Assembly (NCBI RefSeq): GCF_002505485.1
Contig: NZ_DAVG01000062.1
Span: 3,310-67,309, forward strand
Length of the DNA stretch: 64,000 nt
Origin: Methanosarcina sp. UBA5
Lineage (GTDB): Archaea; Halobacteriota; Methanosarcinia; Methanosarcinales; Methanosarcinaceae
Direction: 5' to 3'
The stretch's first letter is position 1; every line of letters begins with the position of its first letter. Below, in pieces: positions 35,527 through 44,812 of this stretch. The translations under genes were made by a program, and so were the position numbers. The notes below the pieces were generated by a model. The model was given only the letters and a program-made list of their open reading frames with translations. It made no database searches and was not told the DNA's origin.

Positions 35527-37041
35527 TCATGGAAAAAGCCTTGATTCCCGAAACTTCCTTGCAGCCTCTACAAGTGAGCTCGCAAGTTCCCGGTATGCAA
35601 CTCCATGCAGATGGGCATAAGAGCCGAGGGTATTTCCAGAAATGAGTCCGTCCCTGTCGTCCTTTATGCCTGTTCCCCTTGACAGGGTTATTGCAAATTC
35701 AGCGTCTTCGGGAATTTCCCTTATTTCTGAATGGTGAAATTCGTGTCCCTTGAAGCTGTTGCCTTTTTTCCCGATAAGGCAGTCCTTATTAAGGGTTCCG
35801 ATATTGTAGCTTACCACTCTTGTCTGCCCCATAATAGTATGCCCTGGGAGCACCCCGACCATTGAATATGTAGACTCCGGCATTGAGGCATCGTGATAGG
35901 TGCCTTTTCCGGGGACTCCTGTGCTTATTTTTTCCGTAAGGTACATAAGCCCCCCGCACTCGGCATAAATGGGCATGCCTGCAGCAGATGCCTTTTTGAT
36001 ATCCTGGCGCATGGACTCGTTAGCTTCAAGTTCGGATGCAAAGAGTTCGGGATAACCGCCCCCAATATAAAGTCCGTCAATCTCAGGCAGGGAGGGGTCT
36101 TTAACAGGGCTAAAGTAAACGATTTCTGCACCTGTAAGTTTCAGGAGATCAATGTTATCGCGATAGTAGAAGTTGAAAGCCTCATCAAGAGCGACCCCTA
36201 TTTTTGGCCTGGATACTCCGTCATCGGAAACATAGTAAAAAACGCTATTCTCAGGGCTTTTCAAGGGCTTTGCGCTTTTTGCAATTTCCAGAAAGCGGTC
36301 TACATCAATTCCTTTATTGATGATTTCCTTAATTCCGTGAAGGCGGGCTTCAAAGCCTCCATCTCCGAGCCGCCGTCTGCCTTCAAGAGCTGGCATAAGC
36401 CCTAGATGGCGCATGGAAATCTGCATCGCGGGGTCTCTTGGAACAATTCCTATAACCGGAACGCCTGTGTAATACTCAATTGCCTCTTTTGCTTTTTCGG
36501 CATGGCGGCGGCTTCCTATGTTATTCAGGATAACTCCTGCAATTTCTACATCAGGGTCGAAGTTCCTGTATCCGTTGACAAGGGCAGCACTCGAGCGGGT
36601 AATGCTCCGGGCATTGATTACAAAGATTACAGGACATTTAAGGATCTTTGCGATCTGGGCAGTGCTTCCAAGGTCACTTAAGCTTTCAAAGCCTTCATAA
36701 AGCCCGCGAACCCCTTCAATAATCGCAATATCTGCCTTCTCACCAGCCTCGCAGGCATGGGCATAGACATCCAGAATCCCATTCTCATCCATCAGGTAAC
36801 CGTCAAGGTTCCGGCAGAACCTGCCAGTTATTTCAGTATGATAACTCGGGTCTATATAATCCAGGGCGACCTTAAAGGGCTGGACTTTGTATCCTCTTGA
36901 AACGAGAGCAGCCATCAGGCCCATAGAGATTGTAGTCTTGCCTGAGGAGGAACGGTCTGCGGAAATGAGAACCCTGGGAATATTCCCAGTTAAGGCTGGC
37001 TTGTCGTTAAGCATTTTTGAAACCCCTAATGTGTTTTGCAC
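35527..37041 (-). CDS. cfbB: Ni-sirohydrochlorin a,c-diamide synthase CfbB
   Basis: 504 residues. It amidates the a and c acetates of Ni-sirohydrochlorin with glutamine and ATP, the second step to coenzyme F430. The N-terminal ATPase domain has RVLISADRSSSGKTTISMG. The C-terminal triad-type glutamine amidotransferase has GLYIGGGYPELF and the nucleophile PIYAECGGLMYL. It is homologous to cobyrinate diamide synthase CbiA. The F430 assignment rests on its place after cfbC, 67 bp away. Confidence 0.95.
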   Translation of the reverse strand: MQNTLGVSKMLNDKPALTGNIPRVLISADRSSSGKTTISMGLMAALVSRGYKVQPFKVALDYIDPSYHTEITGRFCRNLDGYLMDENGILDVYAHACEAGEKADIAIIEGVRGLYEGFESLSDLGSTAQIAKILKCPVIFVINARSITRSSAALVNGYRNFDPDVEIAGVILNNIGSRRHAEKAKEAIEYYTGVPVIGIVPRDPAMQISMRHLGLMPALEGRRRLGDGGFEARLHGIKEIINKGIDVDRFLEIAKSAKPLKSPENSVFYYVSDDGVSRPKIGVALDEAFNFYYRDNIDLLKLTGAEIVYFSPVKDPSLPEIDGLYIGGGYPELFASELEANESMRQDIKKASAAGMPIYAECGGLMYLTEKISTGVPGKGTYHDASMPESTYSMVGVLPGHTIMGQTRVVSYNIGTLNKDCLIGKKGNSFKGHEFHHSEIREIPEDAEFAITLSRGTGIKDDRDGLISGNTLGSYAHLHGVAYRELASSLVEAARKFRESRLFP

Positions 37042-37108
37042 GACGTTTATATAGTCAATTTACCTTTTCAGTTTTTATGGCAATTTCATCAATGATTGCC
37101 GCTCTGGT

Positions 37109-37906
37109 TCATTTCGTCAATTCCCTCAACCGCTCATCACTCAGGGAATCGGCTGTAGCTCTTTTTTTGTTTTCAAGGATTGCTTTCCCAAGCTTGCGGT
37201 AAATGTCTGCAATATCGGATTCGGGGGCCTTTTCCATTACCGAGTAACCTTCCCTTTCACAGTCCTGAACTGTCTGTCTCTTAGGGATAAAAGCCATAAG
37301 CTGGCTGCCGATCTCCTCAGAAAACTTCGAAACGATCTCTTCTTCCCTGCTCACATTTCTTGAATTGCAGATTACCCCGCTAAGCGGCATTCCTATCTTC
37401 GATAGGCCTTTGCAGATATTATTTGCTGCATAAAGGGGCATGTACTCTCCTGAGGTCAGGACATAAGCCTCATTTACAAATCCTTTCCTGACAGGGGCAA
37501 CAAACCCTCCACAGACTATGTCTCCGGGTACATCGTAAATGATCAAATCCTGCTCTTTTAAGAGATCTCCTGAAATGCTTTTCAATTTCTGGATGGCAAC
37601 AATAATTCCTCGCCCTGCACAACCTATGCCAGGTTCGGGGCCGCCTGCTTCCACGCATTTGACTCCTACGTATCCTTCAAAGACTACATTTTCTTCCTTT
37701 ACATCCACACCCTCACGCAGAAGGTCGAGAATTGTTGGGATTCTCCTGCCTCCAAGAAGGGTGATTGATGAGTCGCTTTTAGGATCGCAGCCTATTATCA
37801 TGACCTTTTTTCCTGCCTCGGCGCAGGCGGCGGCAACGTTTGAAGCCGTACTCGATTTACCTATGCCGCCTTTTCCGTAGATCGCTATGATCTTCTGGTT
37901 TTTCAA
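37109..37906 (-). CDS. cfbC: F430 reductive cyclase Fe protein CfbC (NifH-like)
   Basis: 265 residues, NifH fold. The P-loop is IYGKGGIGKSSTASN (residues 9-23). Two cysteines for the dimer-bridging 4Fe-4S cluster lie in EPGIGCAGRG and DIVCGGF. It passes electrons to CfbD for the six-electron reduction and ring closure giving seco-F430. The start is TTG at 37906 with AGGAGG upstream. 37 bp after cfbD. Confidence 0.96.
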   Translation of the reverse strand: MKNQKIIAIYGKGGIGKSSTASNVAAACAEAGKKVMIIGCDPKSDSSITLLGGRRIPTILDLLREGVDVKEENVVFEGYVGVKCVEAGGPEPGIGCAGRGIIVAIQKLKSISGDLLKEQDLIIYDVPGDIVCGGFVAPVRKGFVNEAYVLTSGEYMPLYAANNICKGLSKIGMPLSGVICNSRNVSREEEIVSKFSEEIGSQLMAFIPKRQTVQDCEREGYSVMEKAPESDIADIYRKLGKAILENKKRATADSLSDERLRELTK

Positions 37907-37943
37907 AGGATTTTCCTCCTGATTTTATCCTGACTCTTTTTGC

Positions 37944-39056
37944 TCAGGCTTCCTTTGCAACTTCCCTTAAGGTAGCTCCAAACTCGGATTCAACAATCTC
38001 ACTGACTCCCAGCGTTTTCGGGTGGAGGTCAATTTCTACTAGTACATACTCATGCCCCATCTCCTTTAGGGGCAGGACCTGTCTCGGGCCGTTAGTGATC
38101 GAAATAAGCTCCATATCTTTTATGTGCTCCATAGGGATTGCGTGCGGAACACCCGTAATGACCGCAAAGTCGAAATCGCTGTACTTTTCCTTTATTAATT
38201 CGCTGACCTTTTCCCCTGCAACTGGATACTCGTCCATGCCGCCAATGATTTCATGCACCTCAACTCCATGTGCTTTGAGGTCTCTCATTATATATTCGGC
38301 ATGCTGCCTTACTCTGGGAAGTCCGAGCTTCGGGTCAATATTTGCCATATTGATAAGGTTTTCTTTTTTCCCGAGAGCTGCTGCAACCTCGTTGACTGCA
38401 AGGGTAATGTCTGCAAACATGTAGCCGGTTTCTTTTTTGGCATTCATGATGACAAGGCCCTTTTTGCCTTCCTTAAGGAGTTGAATTACACGCTGTGCGG
38501 CTTTGTATTTGACATCTCCGCGGGAGGGAGCAAGGTATTCCCTGCTTGCAGCCCCAAACCTTTTTTCCACTTCTGTGGCTTTTGCAAGGAGGTACTCCTG
38601 GCGCTCGAACTCTTTGTGGTCAATAATCCCTGCATCGAGTGCGGATTCCAGGGCAAAAAGTACTCCTTTTGTATTATTGTGATAGCCTGCGTGCACCTCA
38701 ACTTCGATTACAGGGACATCAGGATTTGCCTCGAGCACGGCGTCATGCATTTCTTCTCCGATAATCATGCTAGCGCAGGTTCCTACCACACCGATAATTT
38801 TAGGGTTAAACAGTTCCACAGATTTGTTAATAAGTTGTACAAGCCTGTCATGCCCTCCGAAAACGAAACAGTTTTCGTCAAGGCCTGTGGTAACGACATG
38901 TATACCGTCTTCTTCGAGCAGCCTTGCATGTTTAAAAGAACACCCGGGAGGCCCATGCAGGATAGCAACATCGACATTTAAGTCTCTCAGAGTGTAAAGA
39001 GCCGCAACTATGGAACTTGGGCGGGGATGAATGATTGAAATCTCTTTTCCAGCCAT
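37944..39056 (-). CDS. cfbD: F430 reductive cyclase catalytic subunit CfbD (NifD-like)
   Basis: 370 residues, shorter than nitrogenase NifD. Candidate cluster cysteines are in GPPGCSFKHARLL and VVGTCASMIIGEEM. It accepts electrons from CfbC and binds Ni-sirohydrochlorin a,c-diamide. A good GAGGAT ribosome site precedes the ATG. It is separated from cfbE by 404 bp, so it may have its own promoter. Confidence 0.96.
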   Translation of the reverse strand: MAGKEISIIHPRPSSIVAALYTLRDLNVDVAILHGPPGCSFKHARLLEEDGIHVVTTGLDENCFVFGGHDRLVQLINKSVELFNPKIIGVVGTCASMIIGEEMHDAVLEANPDVPVIEVEVHAGYHNNTKGVLFALESALDAGIIDHKEFERQEYLLAKATEVEKRFGAASREYLAPSRGDVKYKAAQRVIQLLKEGKKGLVIMNAKKETGYMFADITLAVNEVAAALGKKENLINMANIDPKLGLPRVRQHAEYIMRDLKAHGVEVHEIIGGMDEYPVAGEKVSELIKEKYSDFDFAVITGVPHAIPMEHIKDMELISITNGPRQVLPLKEMGHEYVLVEIDLHPKTLGVSEIVESEFGATLREVAKEA

Positions 39057-39460
39057 GACAAATCCTCTTATTTAGATAATAGGAATATTGATAAGAATAA
39101 TAGAACGCATTTCCCTGAAAATTTCTGTAACCTCAGGATATGAACTACTGCCTGTACCGCAAGTGGGGTTGGGAAACACGATCAGTTGGATTTAAAGCAA
39201 GTAACGGAAACGAATACAGATTGAAAGAGCCTGTATAAAACTCTATCATAAAAATTTCGGCAAATTCCTGCAGCCTTTTTCTCGCCTGTATCCGAGATAG
39301 GTTCAGACCCAAATTTTATATTCGAGATTGTTATCTTGGGCAGAAATTCCTGAGTAGCTCTCTTAATTGCCGGGAATTAGCCGGAATTGCCTGGGAATTC
39401 TTCAACAATTCCTCAACGATTCCTCAGCGAGGAGCCTCCTTATATAATTTTAATACAATT
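39057..39460. other. Internal gap of the F430 cluster
   Basis: 404 bp without a gene, AT-rich near both ends. It likely ends the cfbA-cfbE transcript and starts cfbD-cfbC-cfbB. Short repeated GAATTGCC/CCTCAACGATTCC motifs near 39365-39435 are the only visible structure. Confidence 0.45.
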
Positions 39461-41020
39461 TTAACGAAAGCATTTTACCGAAGAGAGTATTATATCATTG
39501 CCTCCCGCAAATTCCAAGGCTTTTGAAAGCCCTTCAGGAAGATTCCGTGCATAAGAAATGTTTTTCCCATTTACTGCCTTCATCCGTTCTCCTACCAGGA
39601 TAACCTGCTTACACTTTGTACCGAACTTTTCTACAAAGTCCTGCACGAGTTCAGGAGGCAGCCCTTCACAGACCTGAGAAGCTTCTTCTCCAAGCATGAG
39701 GATAATACCTTCCTTTTTTTCGTCTTTTCTCTTAAGGAGAGCGTAATCAAGGGCTTTTTCGGCCGAGAGAATGTCCATGCCGGAGTTGGAATTGTCTATC
39801 AGGGAGATACCGTTCATTTCCTTTTCCTGCATTCTGCCTGAAAGCCCTCCGAAACCTTCAATTGCCGAAATAACAGCTTCAGGTTCAATTCCAAGTTCTA
39901 GGGCGGCTGCCGATGCTGCGACAAAGGCAGTCCTGTAAGCTGAAATATTGTACCCTGGGCGGAGGGATGCGGAAAAAATTTCCTTTCCTCTGTACAAAAA
40001 GCGAACGCAAGAACCTGAAGATCTCGGGAAAGCCTGGATTTCGGGTGAGCCTACTGGGATTGATGAGCCTGATAGACCGGATGACCCTGATAAACCTGAT
40101 AGATTGGTCGACTTTGGTAAACCTGAAGGCGTTATCAAATCTGAGGAAACTGATAGGGCTAAAGTCCCGGGTCTGGTTTCCAGAATAAAGTCGACTATTT
40201 GGCCTGGGATCAAGGAAATCTGGTAGCTGAATGGATCTTTAAAGGTTAAAACCTTTACCTGATCCGTTTTTGCAGCTTTAATGGCTTTTTTGGCCCCTGC
40301 ATTGATTAGAAGGGTGCTTCCGGGTTTTGCGTGCTTAACAAGCTGGAGTTTTGCCTCGCTTGCAAGGGTTGTATTATTTGCAATCCCGTAGTCTGGGGAG
40401 AGGGTTGTAAGAATTCCTAGGTCAGCAGTGCCTGTGCCTCCGATTGAGACTTCGAAGATAAAAAAATCCGGTATGAACCCGGCCTCGAAAGTTTTCTCAA
40501 CTGCAACCAGAATGCTTCCAGGAGTTATGCTCAAGCCCTTGTGGATGAGTGAAGAAGTGCCCGCTTTCCAGTATTCGAGCCCTCGTGAAGTGTGCAGCAC
40601 TACTTCAAACTGCCTGGAGAGCATATCGGCCAGGAGGGACGAAGTACTTGTTTTTGCTTTTACGCCAGTAACCTCGACCGTTTTTATGCCTGAAAGCCTT
40701 GAATCACCTTTGAGAATCTCTCCAACAATTTCATGGTGCGAAAGAATGTTTTTTTCCTGCGCCCTGGCTTCTACAAGCATTGGATAAGCAGAATCAAGGT
40801 GCACAGGCGCTACAATTCGGTCGAATCCTGAGGCAGGAAGAGGAGTTTTTGAGCAGTGTATCCCGTATTTCTCCTCCAGTTCAAGCAGTATTTCAGGCTT
40901 GACTGTCTCGTATACATCTATTCCGCTTACTTCATTTCCAGCGGCTGCAAGGCTTTTTGCGATGGGAATGCCGCCGTGGGTAAGGTCGAGCACGGCGAAC
41001 TTCTTCCGATACAGGTCCAT
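39461..41020 (-). CDS. cfbE: Coenzyme F430 synthetase CfbE (Mur ligase-like)
   Basis: 519 residues from ATG at 41020, where MDLYRKKFAVLDLTHGG fits better than the TTG 18 bases upstream. It closes the F430 ring from seco-F430 using ATP. The Mur-ligase ATP loop reads VEVTGVKAKTSTSSLLADML; later LGIEPEAVISAIEGFGGLSGRM is the usual Mur domain 3 linker. A Ser/Gly/Leu run (SGLPKSTNLSGLSGSSGLSG, about residue 310) is a low-complexity insert. Its start lies 26 bp after cfbA. Confidence 0.93.
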   Translation of the reverse strand: MDLYRKKFAVLDLTHGGIPIAKSLAAAGNEVSGIDVYETVKPEILLELEEKYGIHCSKTPLPASGFDRIVAPVHLDSAYPMLVEARAQEKNILSHHEIVGEILKGDSRLSGIKTVEVTGVKAKTSTSSLLADMLSRQFEVVLHTSRGLEYWKAGTSSLIHKGLSITPGSILVAVEKTFEAGFIPDFFIFEVSIGGTGTADLGILTTLSPDYGIANNTTLASEAKLQLVKHAKPGSTLLINAGAKKAIKAAKTDQVKVLTFKDPFSYQISLIPGQIVDFILETRPGTLALSVSSDLITPSGLPKSTNLSGLSGSSGLSGSSIPVGSPEIQAFPRSSGSCVRFLYRGKEIFSASLRPGYNISAYRTAFVAASAAALELGIEPEAVISAIEGFGGLSGRMQEKEMNGISLIDNSNSGMDILSAEKALDYALLKRKDEKKEGIILMLGEEASQVCEGLPPELVQDFVEKFGTKCKQVILVGERMKAVNGKNISYARNLPEGLSKALEFAGGNDIILSSVKCFR

Positions 41021-41046
41021 GATAAAACCGGACCCCAAGTATGAAT

Positions 41047-41439
41047 TTAAAGGGCTTCCTGAACCCTTTTAAACACAAGGTCGGCAATAAGCTCATCGGC
41101 TCCGAGAGGCTTTGCATAGCACAGAGGAACCGCTTTTCCGTCAATTTCTAGGGTACCACAACCCTTTTCATCCAGGCTCAGGATCCCAGGGATATCCTTT
41201 GTGATATGAACTCCTGAAGCCAGGAAAACCGGTACTGCTGCAACTTTTGTCACGCCAGTGCCTGAAAAACCTTCAATTGCTTCTTCAAGGGTTGGCTCAC
41301 TGTTTTCCATAAAGCCGGCTCTGACAACGACATCCGAGTGTTTCCGTGCTATATAATCTGCGATCTGAGTGACTACTTCCTTATTGTAAGGCAGCTTGCT
41401 CCCGTGGCCTATGGCCAGAATTCCGAGTTTTTCTGTCAT
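41047..41439 (-). CDS. cfbA: Sirohydrochlorin nickelochelatase CfbA
   Basis: 130 residues, the short CbiX form that works as a dimer. The two metal-binding histidines are in AIGHGSKLPYNKEV and FLASGVHITKDIPG. It inserts Ni (or Co) into sirohydrochlorin, the first F430 step. First gene of the minus-strand cluster, followed closely by cfbE, which supports the nickel assignment. Confidence 0.95.
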   Translation of the reverse strand: MTEKLGILAIGHGSKLPYNKEVVTQIADYIARKHSDVVVRAGFMENSEPTLEEAIEGFSGTGVTKVAAVPVFLASGVHITKDIPGILSLDEKGCGTLEIDGKAVPLCYAKPLGADELIADLVFKRVQEAL

Positions 41440-41517
41440 TTTTAAAACCTCAATCTCTGTCTGTTCAGGTTTAACACAATCGTTCGGATTTGTAATAATG
41501 AAGAGTTTAACATAGTT

Positions 41518-41539
41518 AGGATTTATATGATATAATCCT
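41518..41539 (-). promoter_or_regulatory. Near-palindromic TATA element upstream of cfbA
   Basis: The 22 bp AGGATT-TATATGATAT-AATCCT form an inverted repeat with one unpaired base, about 80 bp before cfbA. It includes a TATA-like core readable on the minus strand. It could be the promoter with an overlapping operator. Confidence 0.45.
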
Positions 41540-41667
41540 TTTGAAAAAGGAACAGCGAGAGAAAGTTTTAAAGGAATTGAATGATAAATATTTTTACAAG
41601 AAAGAGAAGGAAAAAAGAAACCCGAAATACATATAAAGGTTAAAGGATTCCAAAGAAAAATTTCAGT

Positions 41668-42138
41668 TTAAATGCATGTGTTTTCATCCTTTCGGGGGAT
41701 TTCTTCCGGAAACCATTCCTGAATCTCTTTTGGCATATTGAATTTTACATCCCGAAGTTCGCCTTCTCCCATGTGCCTGTACATGACCCGCAGGACAGCC
41801 CGAATAACTTCAGCCGGGTTTACATTGTCATCGAACTCAAACTGTGCGTGCACCCTTCTTGCAAACTCCTCTTTTTTGAATTTCTCGGGTTTATCCCTGA
41901 GAGTCCAGCCATCATAATACATTCCTTTAATTATAAGGGGCAACTGTGAAGCAAGATCAACCGCTTCCTCTGCCGGAAGCCTGTCCCTTATCGCGTGCAA
42001 TGTACCCCTCAGTGCCTGATATGCACTATCCTTGCTCTGCCATTTCAACTGGCTCAGAATATCCCTGAGCCATACATTGGTTAAGTCTATACTATTGTCA
42101 AGATTCTTTACTCCCGTAGTCGTTTCAACTCCCCCCAA
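41668..42138 (-). CDS. DUF2267 family protein
   Basis: 156 residues. LTNVWLRDILSQLKWQSKDSAYQALRGTLHAIRDRLPAEE and the following IIKGMYYDGW are characteristic of DUF2267 proteins, small helical proteins of unknown function often near stress or membrane genes. The nominal start is TTG within a GGGGGGA run that looks like the ribosome site itself, so the true start may be a few codons later. No operon partner is certain. Confidence 0.82.
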   Translation of the reverse strand: MGGVETTTGVKNLDNSIDLTNVWLRDILSQLKWQSKDSAYQALRGTLHAIRDRLPAEEAVDLASQLPLIIKGMYYDGWTLRDKPEKFKKEEFARRVHAQFEFDDNVNPAEVIRAVLRVMYRHMGEGELRDVKFNMPKEIQEWFPEEIPRKDENTCI

Positions 42139-42267
42139 AGCTTGAAAATTAAATGTTGTTAGGCAATTTAATATCGTTCGATGAATTATGGTCTGTACTT
42201 ATATAATAATATCTAAGAACAAAATTAGAAGGCTGCATTTTACTGCATTTGTTATTTACTGAATTTG

Positions 42268-42747
42268 CTAAATACTTCTACTCTCAGTTATAACCTTTTT
42301 TGCGCGGCTTGTATTGTTATCTTGATATGAGATTTCATCAAAATCTCCGCGCAAAGCTTTAAGTGAATATTTTTCCAGATCTATTTCCTGTCTAGTGTGG
42401 AAGCCAAATCTTCTTAGTATAGATACAGGAGGGCACCAGCCCTGCACAGCGTATTGGAGCAGGAAGGTTAAAGCTATTGTGGGCAAAATGAGCCATACTT
42501 TACTTCTTTTTAAGCAAAGTATTATTCCAATCAAAGAAGCCGTAGATGCGCGGATTTCAATAATGCGTCCTATATCCCACTCCTTATTAAGCTTTTCAAT
42601 TCTTTTACCTATTTCATAGTCGGTCTTGCCAGCATAAAACCTGACCATTGCAGCTATCTCTATATTGATTGCCTGATTAATCTCAGGAGGCGTATTAGCC
42701 CGTACCCGATCTCCTCTCACAAGTTCGCTGTAATCACTCACTTCCAT
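42268..42747 (-). CDS. DUF2892-like membrane protein
   Basis: 159 residues from ATG at 42747, which has GGGGGAATTTC upstream; the longer frame to 42849 adds a non-family leader. Two hydrophobic segments (ASLIGIILCLK, VWLILPTIALTFLLQYAVQG) are followed by the family motif WCPPVSILRRFGFHTRQEI and EKYSLKALRGDF. This pairing of a short membrane hairpin with a Cys-Pro-Pro motif is typical of YgaP-type DUF2892 proteins. Function unknown. Confidence 0.8.
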   Translation of the reverse strand: MEVSDYSELVRGDRVRANTPPEINQAINIEIAAMVRFYAGKTDYEIGKRIEKLNKEWDIGRIIEIRASTASLIGIILCLKRSKVWLILPTIALTFLLQYAVQGWCPPVSILRRFGFHTRQEIDLEKYSLKALRGDFDEISYQDNNTSRAKKVITESRSI

Positions 42748-43005
42748 GAAATTCCCCCGCTTAACAATCTTTTTTAAAGTATAATCAGATTTGAGTTGCC
42801 TTTTACTAAAAAAGGGTATAGGTATGCGCATATAAAGAAAGTAAATCATAAAAACTTAGTTTCAAGACTTGGTTTTGTAATGGAAAATAGAAGTAAACAC
42901 GCTTTTCCCCCATTTTTGTTTGTCTTCTGAGCTATTGCAAGAAAAAAATTAATTTTTTCCTTGCAAAAAACGGATTCTGAAGGTAAATTCGATTTAACTC
43001 TTGAC

Positions 43006-43896
43006 TCATAACTCGATTAGTCCATCAGGGTAGTAAATTACCTCTGCTCCTTCAAAATATATGCCTCCAGGGTGTCTGTATCCATTTGACCCGCTCCAGT
43101 CAAAATTCAGCCAGTATTGAAGCTTCCCGCCTTCAAGCTCTCTGCCTGAGTACCAGATATTTTCGGCGTAGGAATATCTACCCTGTAAATACCTGATAAT
43201 TTCAGATGTAGTTTCCTGATTATCTCCTATGTAAAGTTCAGGATACGCGTGCCCGTAGCTCTCGTTTGTTGCAGTAACGATTCTTGTATTGAACCCCATA
43301 TTTTTTAAAAGGGCAGAAATAACTATTGAATAGTCGTCACAGTCTCCTTTATAACCTTCGTTTATAGTCTGAGCGGCCCCGAAAAAAAACTCGCCTTTTT
43401 TTTCATAACGGTACTCCCAGTGCTGGTTCACGTAATCAAAAACATCACAGGCGTCTTTAATATTGTATCCTGAGGTCTTTCCGGTTATATTGAAAACCTC
43501 GGATGCGATTTTCTCATTTCCTGACCCGATACCTCTCTGAAAATTCAGGGACAATCGCCTGTATTCCTTGGGATAAACGACATTTGTTTTTTCTTCGGAA
43601 TAAGTCGGAACCTCTGGTATCTCAGGAGAAATAGAATCGGCCAGGTATGCAACGCTCTCATTTTCTTCTGTCTTATTTTGTTCTTCTGCCTCTGTCTCAT
43701 CAGGCAAAGGGATATCCATTTTGTCGGGTGTTAAATTCTGTAAATATTCTATCCGATCTTCGGGATTCAGATCTAAAACAGGAATTTTATCGGTAGCAGC
43801 ATAATCTACACATTCGGAAACAAGTGCAAAAAGAAGAAGGAGACCTAATAACTTGAAAAATTTCTTCCTGATCACTTTGTCGACTCCCTGGATCAA
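43006..43896 (-). CDS. Secreted transglutaminase-like protein
   Basis: 296 residues. A basic N-terminus and hydrophobic stretch (FFKLLGLLLLFALVSECVDY) form a signal or lipobox-like region with Cys near residue 28. An acidic linker follows. The transglutaminase-like fold has catalytic Cys in GYKGDCDDYSIVISALLKNMG, His in SYGHAYPELY and Asp in WLNFDWSGS. Such archaeal proteins may be peptidases or cross-linking enzymes at the surface; activity is inferred only. Confidence 0.85.
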   Translation of the reverse strand: MIQGVDKVIRKKFFKLLGLLLLFALVSECVDYAATDKIPVLDLNPEDRIEYLQNLTPDKMDIPLPDETEAEEQNKTEENESVAYLADSISPEIPEVPTYSEEKTNVVYPKEYRRLSLNFQRGIGSGNEKIASEVFNITGKTSGYNIKDACDVFDYVNQHWEYRYEKKGEFFFGAAQTINEGYKGDCDDYSIVISALLKNMGFNTRIVTATNESYGHAYPELYIGDNQETTSEIIRYLQGRYSYAENIWYSGRELEGGKLQYWLNFDWSGSNGYRHPGGIYFEGAEVIYYPDGLIEL

Positions 43897-44151
43897 TATA
43901 GTTGAAATTATAAGCAGAACAAATAAGGTCTTAATTTATATACACAAGTTTGTAGCTATAAACATGCAAAGTATAAATTTGTAAGCTATCTTATTTTTAG
44001 AAAAAGATTGCAGGTATAACTTGTAAATTATAACTTCTAAAAATAATTTCTATATTCAAACTTCTAAGCTCCAACCTCTATAAACTTAAAATGTTTGAGA
44101 CTATAGCATAATGACAGAAAGCCAGTACTTCAAGAGCGAGATCTAAATATT

Positions 44152-44292
44152 TTAGACTCCTCTTTTCCTTTTCAAAAACAGCCCGCACTTGCAGTAGTCC
44201 AATCCTTCACAGTATTTGCCTCCTCTCTGAAAATGCGGACATGAAGTACAGTATTCGCATTTAGTATTTATTATAAGGGATAGTATGTTCAT
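44152..44292 (-). CDS. 46-residue Cys-rich protein
   Basis: The frame MNILSLIINTKCEYCTSCPH is followed by FQRGGKYCEGLDYCKCGLF and a basic tail. Six cysteines (CxxCxxC ... C ... CxC) could bind zinc or an iron-sulfur cluster. GGAAGGTG lies 6 bases before the ATG. Too short for usual gene finders; real on the basis of ribosome site and cysteine pattern. Confidence 0.6.
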   Translation of the reverse strand: MNILSLIINTKCEYCTSCPHFQRGGKYCEGLDYCKCGLFLKRKRGV

Positions 44293-44414
44293 TTTTACAC
44301 CTTCCCACTTATATTAAATACATTGTCTAATTATTTAAAATGTAAGGTTTCTCTTGTTTTTCTTATATCCTCAAATATATTGCCTCAATTTTCAGGCCTT
44401 TAACAGTTAAGCAA

Positions 44415-44535
44415 CATCACAGTTATCTTCAAGCTGGTTATCCTGCTGATAGGAGGGCACTTGCTATTCTATTCACAGTAAGAGCATCACAGCTATCTTA
44501 AAGCTGGCTGTCTTGCTGATAAGGACAGAACATTC
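44415..44535. repeat. Two 42-bp direct repeats, 70 bp apart
   Basis: The sequence CATCACAGYTATCTTMAAGC continues TGGYTRTCYTGCTGATARGGA and occurs at 44415 and 44485. Each contains AGCT pairs that could form a small hairpin. It lies between the Cys-rich gene and chaB. Confidence 0.6.
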
Positions 44536-44584
44536 ATAAAAAAGGACTCAAAAGATAAACAGGCAGAACTCTAAAATCAAAACC

Positions 44585-44812
44585 TTATTTTTTTACCCAG
44601 TTTCCATTAGAATCCTTCTCGTATACTTTCTTAACCGCGCTCCAGGCAACTTTATGGGCAGTTTCTTCTCTTGTATTATCTCCCCGTCGTTCGGAAGGCT
44701 CTTTATATTCTTCCCAGGCGCTATTGAAAGCTTCTCTGTAAATATCCTGTCCGTGCTCCGGCAAGTTTTCCCTAACTGTCTCAGGCAGTTCGGAATTAGT
44801 TTTATATGGCAT
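44585..44812 (-). CDS. chaB: ChaB family protein
   Basis: 75 residues. MPYKTNSELPETVRENLPEHGQDIYREAFNSAWEEY is the ChaB signature, and the C-terminus has AHKVAWSAVKKVYEK. ChaB was named as a cation-transport regulator, but its biochemical role is unclear. GGGGGAT lies 5 bases before the ATG. Monocistronic. Confidence 0.9.
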   Translation of the reverse strand: MPYKTNSELPETVRENLPEHGQDIYREAFNSAWEEYKEPSERRGDNTREETAHKVAWSAVKKVYEKDSNGNWVKK

